DNA of 64,000 nucleotides, taken from assembly GCF_015670745.1 (NCBI RefSeq), contig NZ_JADPCH010000010.1:16977-80976 (forward strand), written 5' to 3'. The stretch is from Collinsella aerofaciens. GTDB lineage: Bacteria > Actinomycetota > Coriobacteriia > Coriobacteriales > Coriobacteriaceae. The notes under the pieces were generated by a model, which saw nothing but the letters and a program-made list of their open reading frames with translations, was not told the DNA's origin and ran no database searches. Below are positions 17,130-26,245 of the stretch, piece after piece. A program made the position numbers and the translations under genes. Position 1 is the first letter of the stretch; each line of letters begins with the position of its first letter.

Positions 17130-17822
17130 ATGTCGTATACGGTGACCGAGGCCACGGTCGTCTTTCCCGATAAGAAGGCGGTCTCCTCGTTCTCGAGCGG
17201 GTATGCGTCCAAAAAGCCTTGCGCACATATCGATTGTGAGCTTGAGGGCGGTTTTGAGCGGTCCATTTGGATTCCCGTGCGGGTCGCGCGGCTGTATGTC
17301 AAAAACCGCCTCGATCTTCCCTGTGATTGGGACAACTTTCGTGAGGCGGTGCAGCTCATCGAGCGTAAATGTGCACTCACCATGGTGACCGAGATGCTAT
17401 CGCGCCGCGACCATGCGACGGGTGAGGTCCGTGACAAGCTAGCTCGCTACGGCTTTCACCAGCCTGCGATCGATTTCGCCGTCGAGCGCGCCACCGAGTA
17501 TCGCTTTTTAGACGAGAGCCGCTTTTGCTCGTACTTTATCGAGGAGCGCAAGCGGCGCGGTTGGGGACAGCGCAAAATCGAGACAGAGCTCAAGCGCCGT
17601 CATGTTGTGCTCGATGACATTCCCGGTTATCCCGAGGATTATTTTGCCGTCGAAGACGATTTGGCGCGTGCGTCAGCCCTGCTCGCCAAGCGGCGTGTTC
17701 CAGAGACGCGCGGATTTGAAAAACTGGTTCGGTTTTTGATGGGCAAGGGCTTCTCGTATCACATCGCCGCCGATGCCGTTAAGGCACGTCTCGATGCCGA
17801 ACGCGAGAAATGTGCGGTTTAG
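17130..17822 (+). CDS. recX: Regulatory protein RecX
   Basis: RecX modulates RecA filaments by direct binding. The 230-residue product has the family's repeated three-helix units: MLSRRDHATGEVRDKLARYGF, then RFCSYFIEERKRRGWGQRKI, then FEKLVRFLMGKGFSYHIA. Its first ~85 residues are less conserved. The recA-recX arrangement with a short gap is classical and implies cotranscription from the LexA-controlled promoter. The start ATG at 17130 lacks a strong ribosome binding site, which fits low expression relative to RecA. Confidence 0.92.
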   Translation: MSYTVTEATVVFPDKKAVSSFSSGYASKKPCAHIDCELEGGFERSIWIPVRVARLYVKNRLDLPCDWDNFREAVQLIERKCALTMVTEMLSRRDHATGEVRDKLARYGFHQPAIDFAVERATEYRFLDESRFCSYFIEERKRRGWGQRKIETELKRRHVVLDDIPGYPEDYFAVEDDLARASALLAKRRVPETRGFEKLVRFLMGKGFSYHIAADAVKARLDAEREKCAV

Positions 17823-17836
17823 GCGTATGCGCTTTG

Positions 17837-17885
17837 TGGCCCTGCCGTTCACCGCGTTTTAGCCGCCGTGCCGGGGCCATTTATT
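17837..17885 (+). terminator. Possible terminator after recX
   Basis: TGGCCC and GGGCCA can pair around a GC-rich interior, followed by TTTATTT. The stem is short for its loop, so this is tentative. Confidence 0.4.
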
Positions 17886-17913
17886 TGACAGTTGTTGTGG
17901 TTCAACGTACGAT
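17885..17913 (+). promoter_or_regulatory. RNase Y promoter
   Basis: TTGACA (17885-17890), a 17-base spacer and TACGAT (17908-17913) form a near-consensus primary-sigma promoter. The ~160-base leader that follows contains a hairpin at about 18019-18044 (GCGAGCCGT/ACGGTTCGC). Confidence 0.75.
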
Positions 17914-18079
17914 AAACACTGTCATTTGCTTTGTGATATGTGCTCATCTGTGATGAGTTTGTTTATATGTTTATCTGTATCCGACCCGCATAAGCTGCGC
18001 CCATATTACTCAAATGTCGCGAGCCGTTCGTAAGGACGGTTCGCTTTGTTGTGTAACGAATCCATAAAAAGGAGTGAGC

Positions 18080-19630
18080 ATGCCTATCATCGCAGCGCTC
18101 GTTGGCATCGTTTTGGGTGCCATCGCCGCCATTGCCTACATGCGCACCGCCAAGCAGGGTAGTCTTCACGAGGCCGACGAAAAGATTCAGTCGGCACACG
18201 CGCAGGCTGAGTCCCTGATCGGTGATGCTAAGCGTCAGGCCGAGACCCTCAAAAAAGAGGCTCTGCTCGAGGCTAAAGAGGAGATCATCAAGAACAAGCA
18301 GGCCGCCGAGGCCGAGGACAAGCAGCGTAAGAGCGAGATTCGTACGCTCGAGAACCGTGTGATGCAGCGCGAGGAGTCCCTCGATCGCCGAAACGACGCT
18401 CTCGACAAGCGTGAGCACCAGCTGTCCAGCCAGGCCGGTCAGGTCGAGAAACGCTCCCGCGAGCTTGAGGAGCTCTGCGCCAAGCAGACCTCCGAGCTCG
18501 AGCGTATCGCCGACCTGACCCGCGAGGATGCCCACAAGGAGCTCCTCGATAAGGTTCGCGGCGAGGTCACCCACGAGGCCGCCACGATCATTCGCGAGTC
18601 CGAGCAGCAGGTTCGCGCCGAGTGCCACAAGACCGCCCAGGAGATTCTGTCCCTGGCGATTCAGCGCTGCGCTGCCGACCACACAGCCGAGGTCACCGTT
18701 ACCTCCGTGCACATTCCCTCTGATGACCTCAAGGGCCGTATCATCGGTCGCGAGGGTCGCAACATCCGGACCTTCGAGCAGGTTTCCGGCGTCAACCTCG
18801 TGATTGACGACACGCCCGAGACCGTCGTTCTTTCGAGCTTCGACCCGGTCCGTCGTGAGACCGCCCGTGTTGCCCTCGAGAACCTCATCGCCGACGGCCG
18901 CATTCACCCCGCCCGCATCGAGGAGATGTATCACAAGGCTGCCGACCTGGTTCAGCAGCGCGTGCGCGAGGCTGGCGAGCAGGCTGCCTTCGATACCGGC
19001 ATTCACGACCTGCACCCCGAGATCGTCAAGACCCTTGGTGCCCTGCGCTACCGTACCTCGTTTGGTCAGAACGTGCTTCAGCACTCCCTCGAAGTCTCTG
19101 ACCTGTGCGGCGTGATGGCTTCCGAGCTTGGCCTGGACGTTGTGACCGCCAAGCGCGCCGGCCTGCTGCACGACCTGGGCAAGGCAATTGACCACGACGT
19201 CGAGGGTCCGCATGCCGTCATCGGCGCCGAGCTTGCCCGCCGTTATGGCGAGAAGCCCGTTATCGTTCATGCTATCGAGGCTCACCATGCCGATGTCGAC
19301 CCTAACACGGTGCTCGATGTCCTGGTACAGGCCGCTGATGCTGTCTCTGCTTCTCGCCCCGGTGCCCGTCGCGAGTCTGCCGAGAACTACATCAAGCGTC
19401 TCGAGAAGCTCGAGGAGATCGCCAACTCCCATGAAGGCGTCGAGCGTACCTATGCCATGCAGGCTGGTCGCGAGGTACACGTCATGGTTCAGCCGGACAA
19501 GATCTCCGATGCCCAGTCCACGGTCCTGGCTCACGATATCGCCCATCAGATCGAGGAAGAGATGGAGTATCCCGGTCAGGTGCGCGTCGTCGTGATTCGC
19601 GAGAGCCGCGCTGTCGATATCGCTAAATAA
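18080..19630 (+). CDS. rny: Ribonuclease Y
   Basis: RNase Y is the membrane-anchored endoribonuclease that starts mRNA decay in many Gram-positives. The 516-residue protein has an N-terminal membrane helix ([19 protein letters not shown]), a long charged coiled coil to about residue 200, a KH domain with [15 protein letters not shown], and an HD domain with [12 protein letters not shown] near residue 365. ATG 18080 follows AAAAAGGAG; an in-frame GTG lies two codons earlier. With RNase J and PNPase this window encodes a full Firmicutes-style decay set. Confidence 0.96.
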   Translation: MPIIAALVGIVLGAIAAIAYMRTAKQGSLHEADEKIQSAHAQAESLIGDAKRQAETLKKEALLEAKEEIIKNKQAAEAEDKQRKSEIRTLENRVMQREESLDRRNDALDKREHQLSSQAGQVEKRSRELEELCAKQTSELERIADLTREDAHKELLDKVRGEVTHEAATIIRESEQQVRAECHKTAQEILSLAIQRCAADHTAEVTVTSVHIPSDDLKGRIIGREGRNIRTFEQVSGVNLVIDDTPETVVLSSFDPVRRETARVALENLIADGRIHPARIEEMYHKAADLVQQRVREAGEQAAFDTGIHDLHPEIVKTLGALRYRTSFGQNVLQHSLEVSDLCGVMASELGLDVVTAKRAGLLHDLGKAIDHDVEGPHAVIGAELARRYGEKPVIVHAIEAHHADVDPNTVLDVLVQAADAVSASRPGARRESAENYIKRLEKLEEIANSHEGVERTYAMQAGREVHVMVQPDKISDAQSTVLAHDIAHQIEEEMEYPGQVRVVVIRESRAVDIAK

Positions 19631-19631
19631 C

Positions 19632-20717
19632 ATGAGCGACGCGAACGAGCTCATCTCATTTATCGCGTCGATGTCGGGGGAGGGCAACCTTCGCGTCGAG
19701 GAGAACCTTGGCGAGGGGTATGTCCGCCTCCGCGTTTCGGAGGCCGAGCGGCGCCAGGCAAAGCACGACATTCAGCATGTCGAGGATATCGTCATCGAAA
19801 TGCTCCGTAATGCTCGCGATGCTGGTGCCGACAAGGTCTATCTCGCCACGACCAAGGAAGATGGCGTCCGCACGCTTGTCTTTCTGGATAACGGTTCGGG
19901 CGTTCCACAGGATATGCAAGAGCGAATCTTCGATGCCCGCGTTACCTCCAAGCTCGAGAGCATGAAGATGGACCGTTGGGGCGTTCACGGTCGTGGCATG
20001 GCATTGTTTTCGATCAAGCAGAACACTGACGAGGCCCGTGTGGTCACGTCTGGTGTCGACCTTGGCTCGGCCTTTAAGGTGAGCGTTGCGGCCGACCGCC
20101 TCAGTGAGCGTGCCGATCAGTCCAGCTGGCCCCAGGCCGTCAAGGATGAGGACGGACGTTATGTCTGTGCTCGCGGCCCGCATAATATTATTCGCGCTGC
20201 TTGTGAGTTTGCGCTCGAGGAGTTGCGTGGTTGCGATGTCTATCTTGGTTCTCCGTCTGAGATTGCCGCGACCCTTTATGCTCAGGCGTCAAGTCGGCTC
20301 GATACGTCGCGTCTCCTGTTCATTGATGACGAGAGTGAGCTTCCGGTTGTCGATCGTTTAGGCCTTGCCTCTGATGCCGAGGACTTTATCCGTATCTGTT
20401 CGGGTTTGGGTCTTGAGATGTCCGAGCGCACTGCTCATCGCATTTTGGCAGGGCAGATTAAGCCCGTTCGCGGTGTGACCGCGCGTCTGCTGCGCGAGCG
20501 TGATTCGTCCTCGCATGCGCCGGCTCCTGTCGATCTTGCGAAGGATCGTCGCGGGCTACGTATTGCCAAGGATGACATGGCACAGTTTTCGCGTGCTGTG
20601 GAGCGTGACTTTAATGACCTTGCCGCCCGGTACTATCTCAACCTTTGTGGCGACCCAAAGATTCGTGTTTCGCGTGATCGAATCACTGTGACCTTCGATC
20701 TTGCCAAAGAGGAATAG
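19632..20717 (+). CDS. GHKL-family ATPase of unknown role
   Basis: The 361-residue protein has an N-terminal ATP-binding domain of the gyrase/Hsp90/histidine kinase/MutL type: N box EMLRNARDAGADKVYL near residue 56, G1 box DNGSGVP, and G2 box WGVHGRGMALFSI. No membrane segment, dimerisation/phosphoacceptor domain or MutL endonuclease motif is seen. The C-terminal half is charged and unrecognised. It starts one base after the RNase Y stop and is followed by spoVS. Absence of a histidine-kinase core argues against a two-component sensor. Substrate and partners are unknown. Confidence 0.75.
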   Translation: MSDANELISFIASMSGEGNLRVEENLGEGYVRLRVSEAERRQAKHDIQHVEDIVIEMLRNARDAGADKVYLATTKEDGVRTLVFLDNGSGVPQDMQERIFDARVTSKLESMKMDRWGVHGRGMALFSIKQNTDEARVVTSGVDLGSAFKVSVAADRLSERADQSSWPQAVKDEDGRYVCARGPHNIIRAACEFALEELRGCDVYLGSPSEIAATLYAQASSRLDTSRLLFIDDESELPVVDRLGLASDAEDFIRICSGLGLEMSERTAHRILAGQIKPVRGVTARLLRERDSSSHAPAPVDLAKDRRGLRIAKDDMAQFSRAVERDFNDLAARYYLNLCGDPKIRVSRDRITVTFDLAKEE

Positions 20718-20791
20718 TGCCTTTACCGAGTCCACTCGGTACGATACAGTTATTGCAGTTAAAACGTACTTTTAAACGCAGGAGTTTCTTC

Positions 20792-21109
20792 ATGGATTGC
20801 CTGAAGGTATCAAGCAAATCATCGCCCGCGTCCGTTGCCGGCGCCATCGCCGGCATGGTCAAGGATGGTGTACCCGTCAACATCCAGTGTGTCGGCGCTG
20901 GTGCTGTCAACCAGGCCATTAAGGCCGTTGCTATCGCGCGCGGTTTTTTGATCCCAACCGGGTTTGATATTTCCTGCGCGCCCGTGTTCTCCGACATCCT
21001 TATTAACGGGGAGTCGCGCACGGCCATCCGTCTTTCTATTTACGTTCACCAGATCAATCGAGCTGCAATGGATAACGTCGTCATGGATGATGTTAAGCCT
21101 GTGGCATAG
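20792..21109 (+). CDS. spoVS: Stage V sporulation protein S (SpoVS) family
   Basis: The 105-residue protein matches SpoVS: LKVSSKSSPASVAGAIAGMV at the N terminus, AVNQAIKAVAIARGFLIPTG in the middle and INGESRTAIRLSIYVHQI near the C terminus, an Alba-like fold. SpoVS affects septation and sporulation in Bacillus, but homologues occur in many non-sporulating bacteria. ATG 20792 is preceded by AGGAG; the frame open from 20717 is not used. Position between RNase Y and miaB is reminiscent of Bacillus (rny-spoVS-miaB), so the block is anciently conserved. Confidence 0.93.
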   Translation: MDCLKVSSKSSPASVAGAIAGMVKDGVPVNIQCVGAGAVNQAIKAVAIARGFLIPTGFDISCAPVFSDILINGESRTAIRLSIYVHQINRAAMDNVVMDDVKPVA

Positions 21110-21148
21110 CTTCTGATTGCCTCGTTTTGCTCCCCATCGTTAGGACTT

Positions 21149-22525
21149 ATGCACATGGACCAGCGTTCCGTACGCGATATTCTTGCCGGTAAAACCTACT
21201 TTATTCGCACCTTTGGCTGCCAGATGAATCAGCACGATTCCGAGCGCGTGAGCGGTCTGCTCGATTCGTATGGTTGCCTCATGGCGCTCGATCCCGAGCA
21301 TGCCGATATCGTTGTCTTCATGACATGCTGCGTGCGTGAGGCCGCCGATACTCGCCTGTACGGTCAGTGCAATTCCTGCAAAAGCCTGCCGCCTTCGCCT
21401 TCGGGCAAGCGCGTGGTTGCCGTGGGTGGCTGTATCGCGCAGCGTGATGGTGAGGGCCTGCTCACCAACGTCGATAACGTCAATGTCATCTTTGGCACGC
21501 ATTCTATCGCACATGTGGCCGAGCTCATTGCCGAGGCGTTCCTTGACGGCAAGCGTCATATCCGCACCAATGAGCATGAGGATACGGATGCCATGAGCAT
21601 GCCGTGGCATCGCGAGACCCAGTATCACGCCTGGGTGCCCATCATGACGGGCTGCAATAATTTCTGCACCTACTGCATCGTGCCGTACGTGCGCGGTCGC
21701 GAAAAGAGCCGCTCCTTCGAGGAGATTGTCGACGAGGTGACCGGTTTGGTGCGCCAGGGCGTGCGCGAGATCACACTGTTGGGCCAAAACGTTAACTCAT
21801 ATGGTCGCGATCTGTTTGGCAAGCCGCGTTTTGCCGATTTGCTGCGCGCCGTAGGCGATACGGGTGTGGAGCGCATCTTCTTTACATCTTCACATCCCAA
21901 GGACCTGCTGCCCGAGACCATCGACGCCATGGCCGAGACGCCTGCCGTTATGCCGCAGCTGCACTTGGCTGTCCAGTCAGGTTCGACACGGATCCTCAAA
22001 GAGATGAATCGCCGTTATACACGCGAGGACTATCTGGGCCTTGTCGATCGCATTCGCAACCGCATGCCCGATATCGCGCTCTCGACCGACATTATCGTTG
22101 GCTTCCCGGGCGAGACTGAAGAAGACTTTGAGCAGACGCTCTCACTTGCTGAGACGGTCCGCTATGCTCAGGCCTATACCTTCATCTATTCCAAGCGCGC
22201 CGGTACCCCGGCCGCCGAGATTGACGATCCTACGCCGCATGAGGTTATTCTCGAGCGTTTCAATCGCCTGGTTAAGGTTATCGAGACCACGGCGCACGAG
22301 TATAACCAGGGTGAGCTTCATACTGTGGTGCCGGCGCTCATTGAGGGAACGAGTAAAAAGAACGACGCGGTCCTGCTGGGCAAGAGCCCCAAGAATCAGA
22401 CCGTTCATGCGCCTATCCCCGAGGGTTACAGCATCGATCAGCTTGTTGGCAAGATCGTTGATGTTGACGTTGACGTTGCCAAGACCTGGTATTTGTCCGG
22501 CTCCGTTGTGGGCGAGCCGCGCTAA
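21149..22525 (+). CDS. miaB: tRNA-2-methylthio-N6-dimethylallyladenosine synthase MiaB
   Basis: MiaB is a radical SAM methylthiotransferase that completes ms2i6A37 in tRNA. The 458-residue product has FGCQMNQHDSERV at the N terminus, the radical SAM cluster motif CNNFCTYC near residue 170, followed by VPYVRGREKSR, and a C-terminal TRAM domain. It directly precedes miaA, whose product makes its substrate. The stop overlaps the miaA ATG by one base (TAATG). ATG 21149 or 21155 could be the start. Confidence 0.95.
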   Translation: MHMDQRSVRDILAGKTYFIRTFGCQMNQHDSERVSGLLDSYGCLMALDPEHADIVVFMTCCVREAADTRLYGQCNSCKSLPPSPSGKRVVAVGGCIAQRDGEGLLTNVDNVNVIFGTHSIAHVAELIAEAFLDGKRHIRTNEHEDTDAMSMPWHRETQYHAWVPIMTGCNNFCTYCIVPYVRGREKSRSFEEIVDEVTGLVRQGVREITLLGQNVNSYGRDLFGKPRFADLLRAVGDTGVERIFFTSSHPKDLLPETIDAMAETPAVMPQLHLAVQSGSTRILKEMNRRYTREDYLGLVDRIRNRMPDIALSTDIIVGFPGETEEDFEQTLSLAETVRYAQAYTFIYSKRAGTPAAEIDDPTPHEVILERFNRLVKVIETTAHEYNQGELHTVVPALIEGTSKKNDAVLLGKSPKNQTVHAPIPEGYSIDQLVGKIVDVDVDVAKTWYLSGSVVGEPR

Positions 22526-23463
22526 TGGTTTCTCCCGGGACAGGTCTTTCCGCCGTTGCGATCGTCGGTCCGACGGCGGTTGGTAAGAGTGATGTTGCCG
22601 ACCGTTTGGCAGCTCGTCTTTCGTCCGAAGTGCTGTCGTGCGATGCGATGCAAATCTATCGCGGCATGGACATCGGTACCGCAAAGATGGCGCCCAATGA
22701 GTGTACGGCGCCACTGCGTCTCGTCGACATTGTAGAGCCGGGTGTGGCATATTCTGCTGCGCTTTATCAGGCTGACGCTCGCGCGCATGTTGAACGTCTC
22801 CTTGGTTCGGGTTGCCTGCCTGTTTTTTGCGGAGGTACGGGGCTGTATCTCAAGGCTGCCCTTGATGAGATGGACTTTCCCTCGGGTGAACTTGAGGACG
22901 ATCGCCGTGCGGGCTATCAGGAGCTTGCCGAGCGTATTGGTGAGGAAGAACTGCATGCCCTGCTTGCCGAGCGTGATCCAGAATCGGCTGCTGTTATTCA
23001 TCCCCATAACGTGCGTCGCGTGATTCGCGCGCTCGAAATGCACGATGATGGCGTTTCCTATGCGCAGCAAAAGTCGCAGTTTAGTGTTCCGCGCGAGCAT
23101 TATCACGCTCTGTGGTTTGGTCTGACGCGTAATCGTGAGGTGCTCTACGAGCGCATTAACCTGCGTGTCGATCTGATGTTTGAGCAGGGCCTTGTCGATG
23201 AGGTCCGCGGTCTTATGGGCCAGGGGCTGGGAGATGCCCTGACGTCGATGCAGGCAATTGGCTATAAAGAGATCATCGATGCTTTCAATGGTGTGATGAG
23301 CATGGATGAGGCTCGCGAACTCATCAAGATGCGTTCGCGTCGTTATGCCAAGCGTCAGCTTTCGTGGTTTAAGCGCGATGACCGTATCGCGTGGTTTGAT
23401 ATGGATAAATTTACGATCGATGAGGTCGTTGAGGATATCCTGCATCGTATTGAGGCTGCCTAA
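22525..23463 (+). CDS. miaA: tRNA dimethylallyltransferase MiaA
   Basis: MiaA transfers a dimethylallyl group to A37 of tRNAs reading UNN codons. The 312-residue product shows the P-loop GPTAVGKS near residue 15, the DAMQIYRGMDIGTAK segment and FCGGTGLYLKAALD. It overlaps miaB and hflX by one base each (TAATG), indicating tight translational coupling. miaB, miaA and hflX are thus one operon for tRNA modification and ribosome rescue. Confidence 0.96.
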   Translation: MVSPGTGLSAVAIVGPTAVGKSDVADRLAARLSSEVLSCDAMQIYRGMDIGTAKMAPNECTAPLRLVDIVEPGVAYSAALYQADARAHVERLLGSGCLPVFCGGTGLYLKAALDEMDFPSGELEDDRRAGYQELAERIGEEELHALLAERDPESAAVIHPHNVRRVIRALEMHDDGVSYAQQKSQFSVPREHYHALWFGLTRNREVLYERINLRVDLMFEQGLVDEVRGLMGQGLGDALTSMQAIGYKEIIDAFNGVMSMDEARELIKMRSRRYAKRQLSWFKRDDRIAWFDMDKFTIDEVVEDILHRIEAA

Positions 23464-24752
23464 TGGCCCGTTTTCCTCTTGTTCCCACGGCACCCGAGCC
23501 CGAGCGTGCCATTTTGGTTGGTGTTGAATGGCGCGACAATGCATGGCCGCTCGATCGCTCGCTTGATGAGCTGGAGCGTCTTGCCCACACGGCTGGCGCC
23601 CAGTGCGTGGCACGCTTATCGCAGCGTTTGGTAAAGCCGTATCCTAAATCGTTTATCGGTTCCGGTAAGGTTGAAGAGCTGTGCGGCCTGGTACATCGCA
23701 TGGATGCCGATGTCGTTATTTTTGACGACGACCTGACGCCCTCGCAGCAATCCTATTTGGAGAAAGCCGTGGGCGAGCCGGTAAAGATTATCGATCGTAC
23801 TGCACTGATCTTGGATATCTTTGGCCTTCATGCTCAGACGCGTGAGGGACGCCTACAGGTACAGCTGGCACAGCTTCAATATTTGTTGCCTCGTCTGCGT
23901 GGCATGTGGAGTCATCTCGCCAAGGAACAGACGCGCGGCGGCATCGGCTCGCGCTTTGGTCAGGGCGAAAGTCAGCTCGAGGTCGACCGTCGCCTTATTC
24001 GTAATAAGATCGCTGCGCTTCGTCGTGAGCTCAAGCAGGTTGAACAGCGTCGCGATGTTCAATCCAAGAGCCGCATTGAGTCACCGGCGTTTCGCGTCGC
24101 GTTAGCCGGTTATACCAATGCCGGTAAATCGACGTTGCTCAATCGTCTTACCGGCTCTACGGTACTTTCGCAGGACAAGCTGTTTGCTACGCTCGACCCG
24201 ACGACGCGTTCGTATCGCCTGCCCGGCGGTCGCGGAATGACGATTACCGATACCGTCGGCTTTATTCAAAAGCTGCCGCATGGTCTTATCGATGCCTTTA
24301 AATCGACGCTGTCCGAGGTTTTGGGTGCCGATCTAATTCTCAAAGTCGTAGATGCGTCTGACGAGGACTATGAACGGCAGCTGGAGGCTGTCGACCGCGT
24401 GCTTGATGAGATCGGCGCCGGAGAGCGCCTAACGCTGACCGTATTCAATAAAATCGATCTTCTCGATAGCGTTGATCGATTAAGTTTCCGTCGTCGCTAT
24501 CCCGAGGCCGTGCTGTTTTCGGCCCAGACGGGCGAGGGACTCGACGATCTCGTCGACCATATTGCTCGTGAGGCGGCTGCCACCGATGTGTTGCTCTCCG
24601 CTGATATCCCGTATCGTGAGGGCGCCCTCATCACGTTGGTGCATGAGCAGGGAACCCTTCTGCATGAGGAATATCTAGAGGACGGAGTTCGCATTGTGGC
24701 GAAGTTGCCGGCCCGAATCGCGCCACGTCTAGAGCGTTATCGCACCGAGTAG
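23463..24752 (+). CDS. hflX: GTPase HflX
   Basis: HflX is a ribosome-associated GTPase that splits stalled 70S ribosomes under stress. The 429-residue product has an N-terminal HflX domain, the signature region QTRGGIGSRFGQGESQLEVD (residues ~155-178), a coiled linker, then the G domain with GYTNAGKS near residue 218, DTVGFIQKLP and NKID. Its 3' end overlaps the convergent gene at 24737 by 16 bases. Length and domain order are typical. Confidence 0.95.
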   Translation: MARFPLVPTAPEPERAILVGVEWRDNAWPLDRSLDELERLAHTAGAQCVARLSQRLVKPYPKSFIGSGKVEELCGLVHRMDADVVIFDDDLTPSQQSYLEKAVGEPVKIIDRTALILDIFGLHAQTREGRLQVQLAQLQYLLPRLRGMWSHLAKEQTRGGIGSRFGQGESQLEVDRRLIRNKIAALRRELKQVEQRRDVQSKSRIESPAFRVALAGYTNAGKSTLLNRLTGSTVLSQDKLFATLDPTTRSYRLPGGRGMTITDTVGFIQKLPHGLIDAFKSTLSEVLGADLILKVVDASDEDYERQLEAVDRVLDEIGAGERLTLTVFNKIDLLDSVDRLSFRRRYPEAVLFSAQTGEGLDDLVDHIAREAAATDVLLSADIPYREGALITLVHEQGTLLHEEYLEDGVRIVAKLPARIAPRLERYRTE

Positions 24753-25441
24753 ACGAGCTCCAAAATGCCCAGAATGATGGGCTGATGCAGCAGATAAAAG
24801 GGGAGTGCATGACGTCCAAGGCTGGCGAGCGCCGGTAGGGGGTTGGCGTAGGCCCAGCTTGGGGCGGTCTTACCGATTCCCTGCGCTATGTGTGCGGCGA
24901 AGTATCCTGCAAGATACATAAAGATAAACGGGATGATGGGGTAGAAATCACCTGAGATAAACCCAGGGCTCGGAAATCCTAGCCACGCCAGGTAGGGGAC
25001 AGGGTAGGTCGTTTTGGGGATGCTCCAGGCGAGGGCGAACAACACAAGGCATAGGGACATGCCCAATCTCGCCGAAATCTTCTTAAGGACGGGATTGGTC
25101 AACGCTACGATGCCGGTACATGCGGCCATACAGTAGATGATGCCAAAATTAACCGAATCGTCGACTGAGACAAGTGTTGTTGCCAACCAGACGACGAGTG
25201 CTGCTAAGGCGTATTTGGCGGCACGTTTGATATTGTTGCGCGAAAGAGTGCACATCCAACCCGCGATAAACAAGAATACCCAGCTGATGCTGGCGCGCCA
25301 GATGTCTTGAAAGACAGTCTGGGTAAACCAGGGCATATCCCAACCGTACAGGTAGGCGAGATCGTAGCAAGCGTGAAAACCTGCCATTGAAATCATCGTA
25401 AACCCGCGGACGGTATCAAAGATGGTGATGCGTTTTCGCAT
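24737..25441 (-). CDS. DUF1624/HGSNAT-like acyltransferase membrane protein
   Basis: The 234-residue protein is predicted to have six or seven membrane segments. It begins RITIFDTVRGFTMISMAGFH with the D-x-x-R-G-x-x-x-x-x-M-x-x-x-H pattern of the DUF1624/heparan-alpha-glucosaminide acetyltransferase-like family. Members are thought to transfer acyl groups across the membrane; the substrate here is unknown. The ATG overlaps the lexA stop codon by one base (TAATG), so it is likely cotranscribed with lexA and therefore SOS-linked. It ends inside hflX. Confidence 0.8.
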   Translation of the reverse strand: MRKRITIFDTVRGFTMISMAGFHACYDLAYLYGWDMPWFTQTVFQDIWRASISWVFLFIAGWMCTLSRNNIKRAAKYALAALVVWLATTLVSVDDSVNFGIIYCMAACTGIVALTNPVLKKISARLGMSLCLVLFALAWSIPKTTYPVPYLAWLGFPSPGFISGDFYPIIPFIFMYLAGYFAAHIAQGIGKTAPSWAYANPLPALASLGRHALPFYLLHQPIILGILELVYSVR

Positions 25442-26085
25442 TACGAGAACCGGCGCATCAAGCCGACGACTTTGCCCAAAATAACGGGATTTGTTGCATA
25501 GATAGGCTCCATGGTGTCATTCTCGGGCTGCAGGCGTACGCGTCCCTGCTCCTTGTAGAACGTCTTGACGGTCGCTGAACCATCAATCATGGCCACGACA
25601 ATTTCGCCGTTCATGGCACTCTTTTGTTCACGGACGATGATGTAATCGCCATTGAAGATGCCGACATTGATCATTGAGCTCCCATGCACCTCAAGGATAA
25701 AGGAACCCTGATCGGTGGCGATTTCGGTCGGGATAGTAAAAGTGTCTTCGATATTCTGCTCGGCCAGAATGGGAATCCCAGCCGCGACGCGACCAACGAG
25801 CGGTAGCGAGACCGTTCCGCGAGGTGCGGTGGGCTCGTCAGTTTTAGAAATTGAGACAGAGGAACCGTCCTCGTTAAAGAGTTCCAAGGCGCGCGGTTTG
25901 GTGGCATCGCGCTTGAGTAGCCCGCGCGCCTCCAGGGCAGATAGATGGGCGTGCACGGTGCTGGGGGAGGAAAGGCCCACGGCAGAAGCCATCTCGCGCA
26001 CGCTGGGCGGATAACCCTTCTCCTGCTGATATTCCTTGATGAAGTCGTAAATTTGCTGCTGACGCTTGGTAATTTTGCGAGCCAT
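25441..26085 (-). CDS. lexA: LexA repressor
   Basis: LexA represses the SOS regulon and self-cleaves when RecA is activated. The 214-residue protein has an N-terminal winged HTH (MARKITKRQQQIYDFIKEY; GYPPSVREMASAVGLSSPSTVHAHL), a cleavage region with Ala-Gly (VAAGIPI) and an S24 peptidase domain with Ser in HGSSMINVG and Lys in GEIVVAMIDGSATVKTF. ATG 26085 is favoured because AGAGAGG lies eight bases upstream; an in-frame ATG at 26115 is less likely. Three LexA-type boxes lie upstream, consistent with autoregulation and repression of the divergent LysM gene. Confidence 0.96.
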   Translation of the reverse strand: MARKITKRQQQIYDFIKEYQQEKGYPPSVREMASAVGLSSPSTVHAHLSALEARGLLKRDATKPRALELFNEDGSSVSISKTDEPTAPRGTVSLPLVGRVAAGIPILAEQNIEDTFTIPTEIATDQGSFILEVHGSSMINVGIFNGDYIIVREQKSAMNGEIVVAMIDGSATVKTFYKEQGRVRLQPENDTMEPIYATNPVILGKVVGLMRRFS

Positions 26086-26108
26086 CAGGGCATCCTCTCT
26101 ACCCATGT

Positions 26109-26178
26109 CAAACAAATGTTCGAATTATGCTTGACAGGAACAACTGTTCGAAGATAATAATAACCGAACATTCGTTCT
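26109..26178. promoter_or_regulatory. lexA/LysM divergent control region with three LexA boxes
   Basis: Boxes are CAAACAAATGTTCG (26109-26122, one mismatch), GGAACAACTGTTCG (26137-26150) and CGAACATTCGTTCT (26165-26178), all built on GAAC-N4-GTTC. Box 2 fills the spacer between TTGACA (26131-26136) and GATAAT (26153-26158), the promoter reading toward the LysM gene. This is the same layout as at recA. Confidence 0.9.
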
Positions 26179-26245
26179 CGCGCTAGACATTTTTGTCCGC
26201 GCGGCTTGATAAAACTGTTCTCAGCAAAACACGCGAGAGGAGAAC

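Noticed and set aside
17963..19771. 602-codon antisense frame over RNase Y
   Set aside because: RNase Y has all its domains on the plus strand; the antisense product has no recognisable motif.
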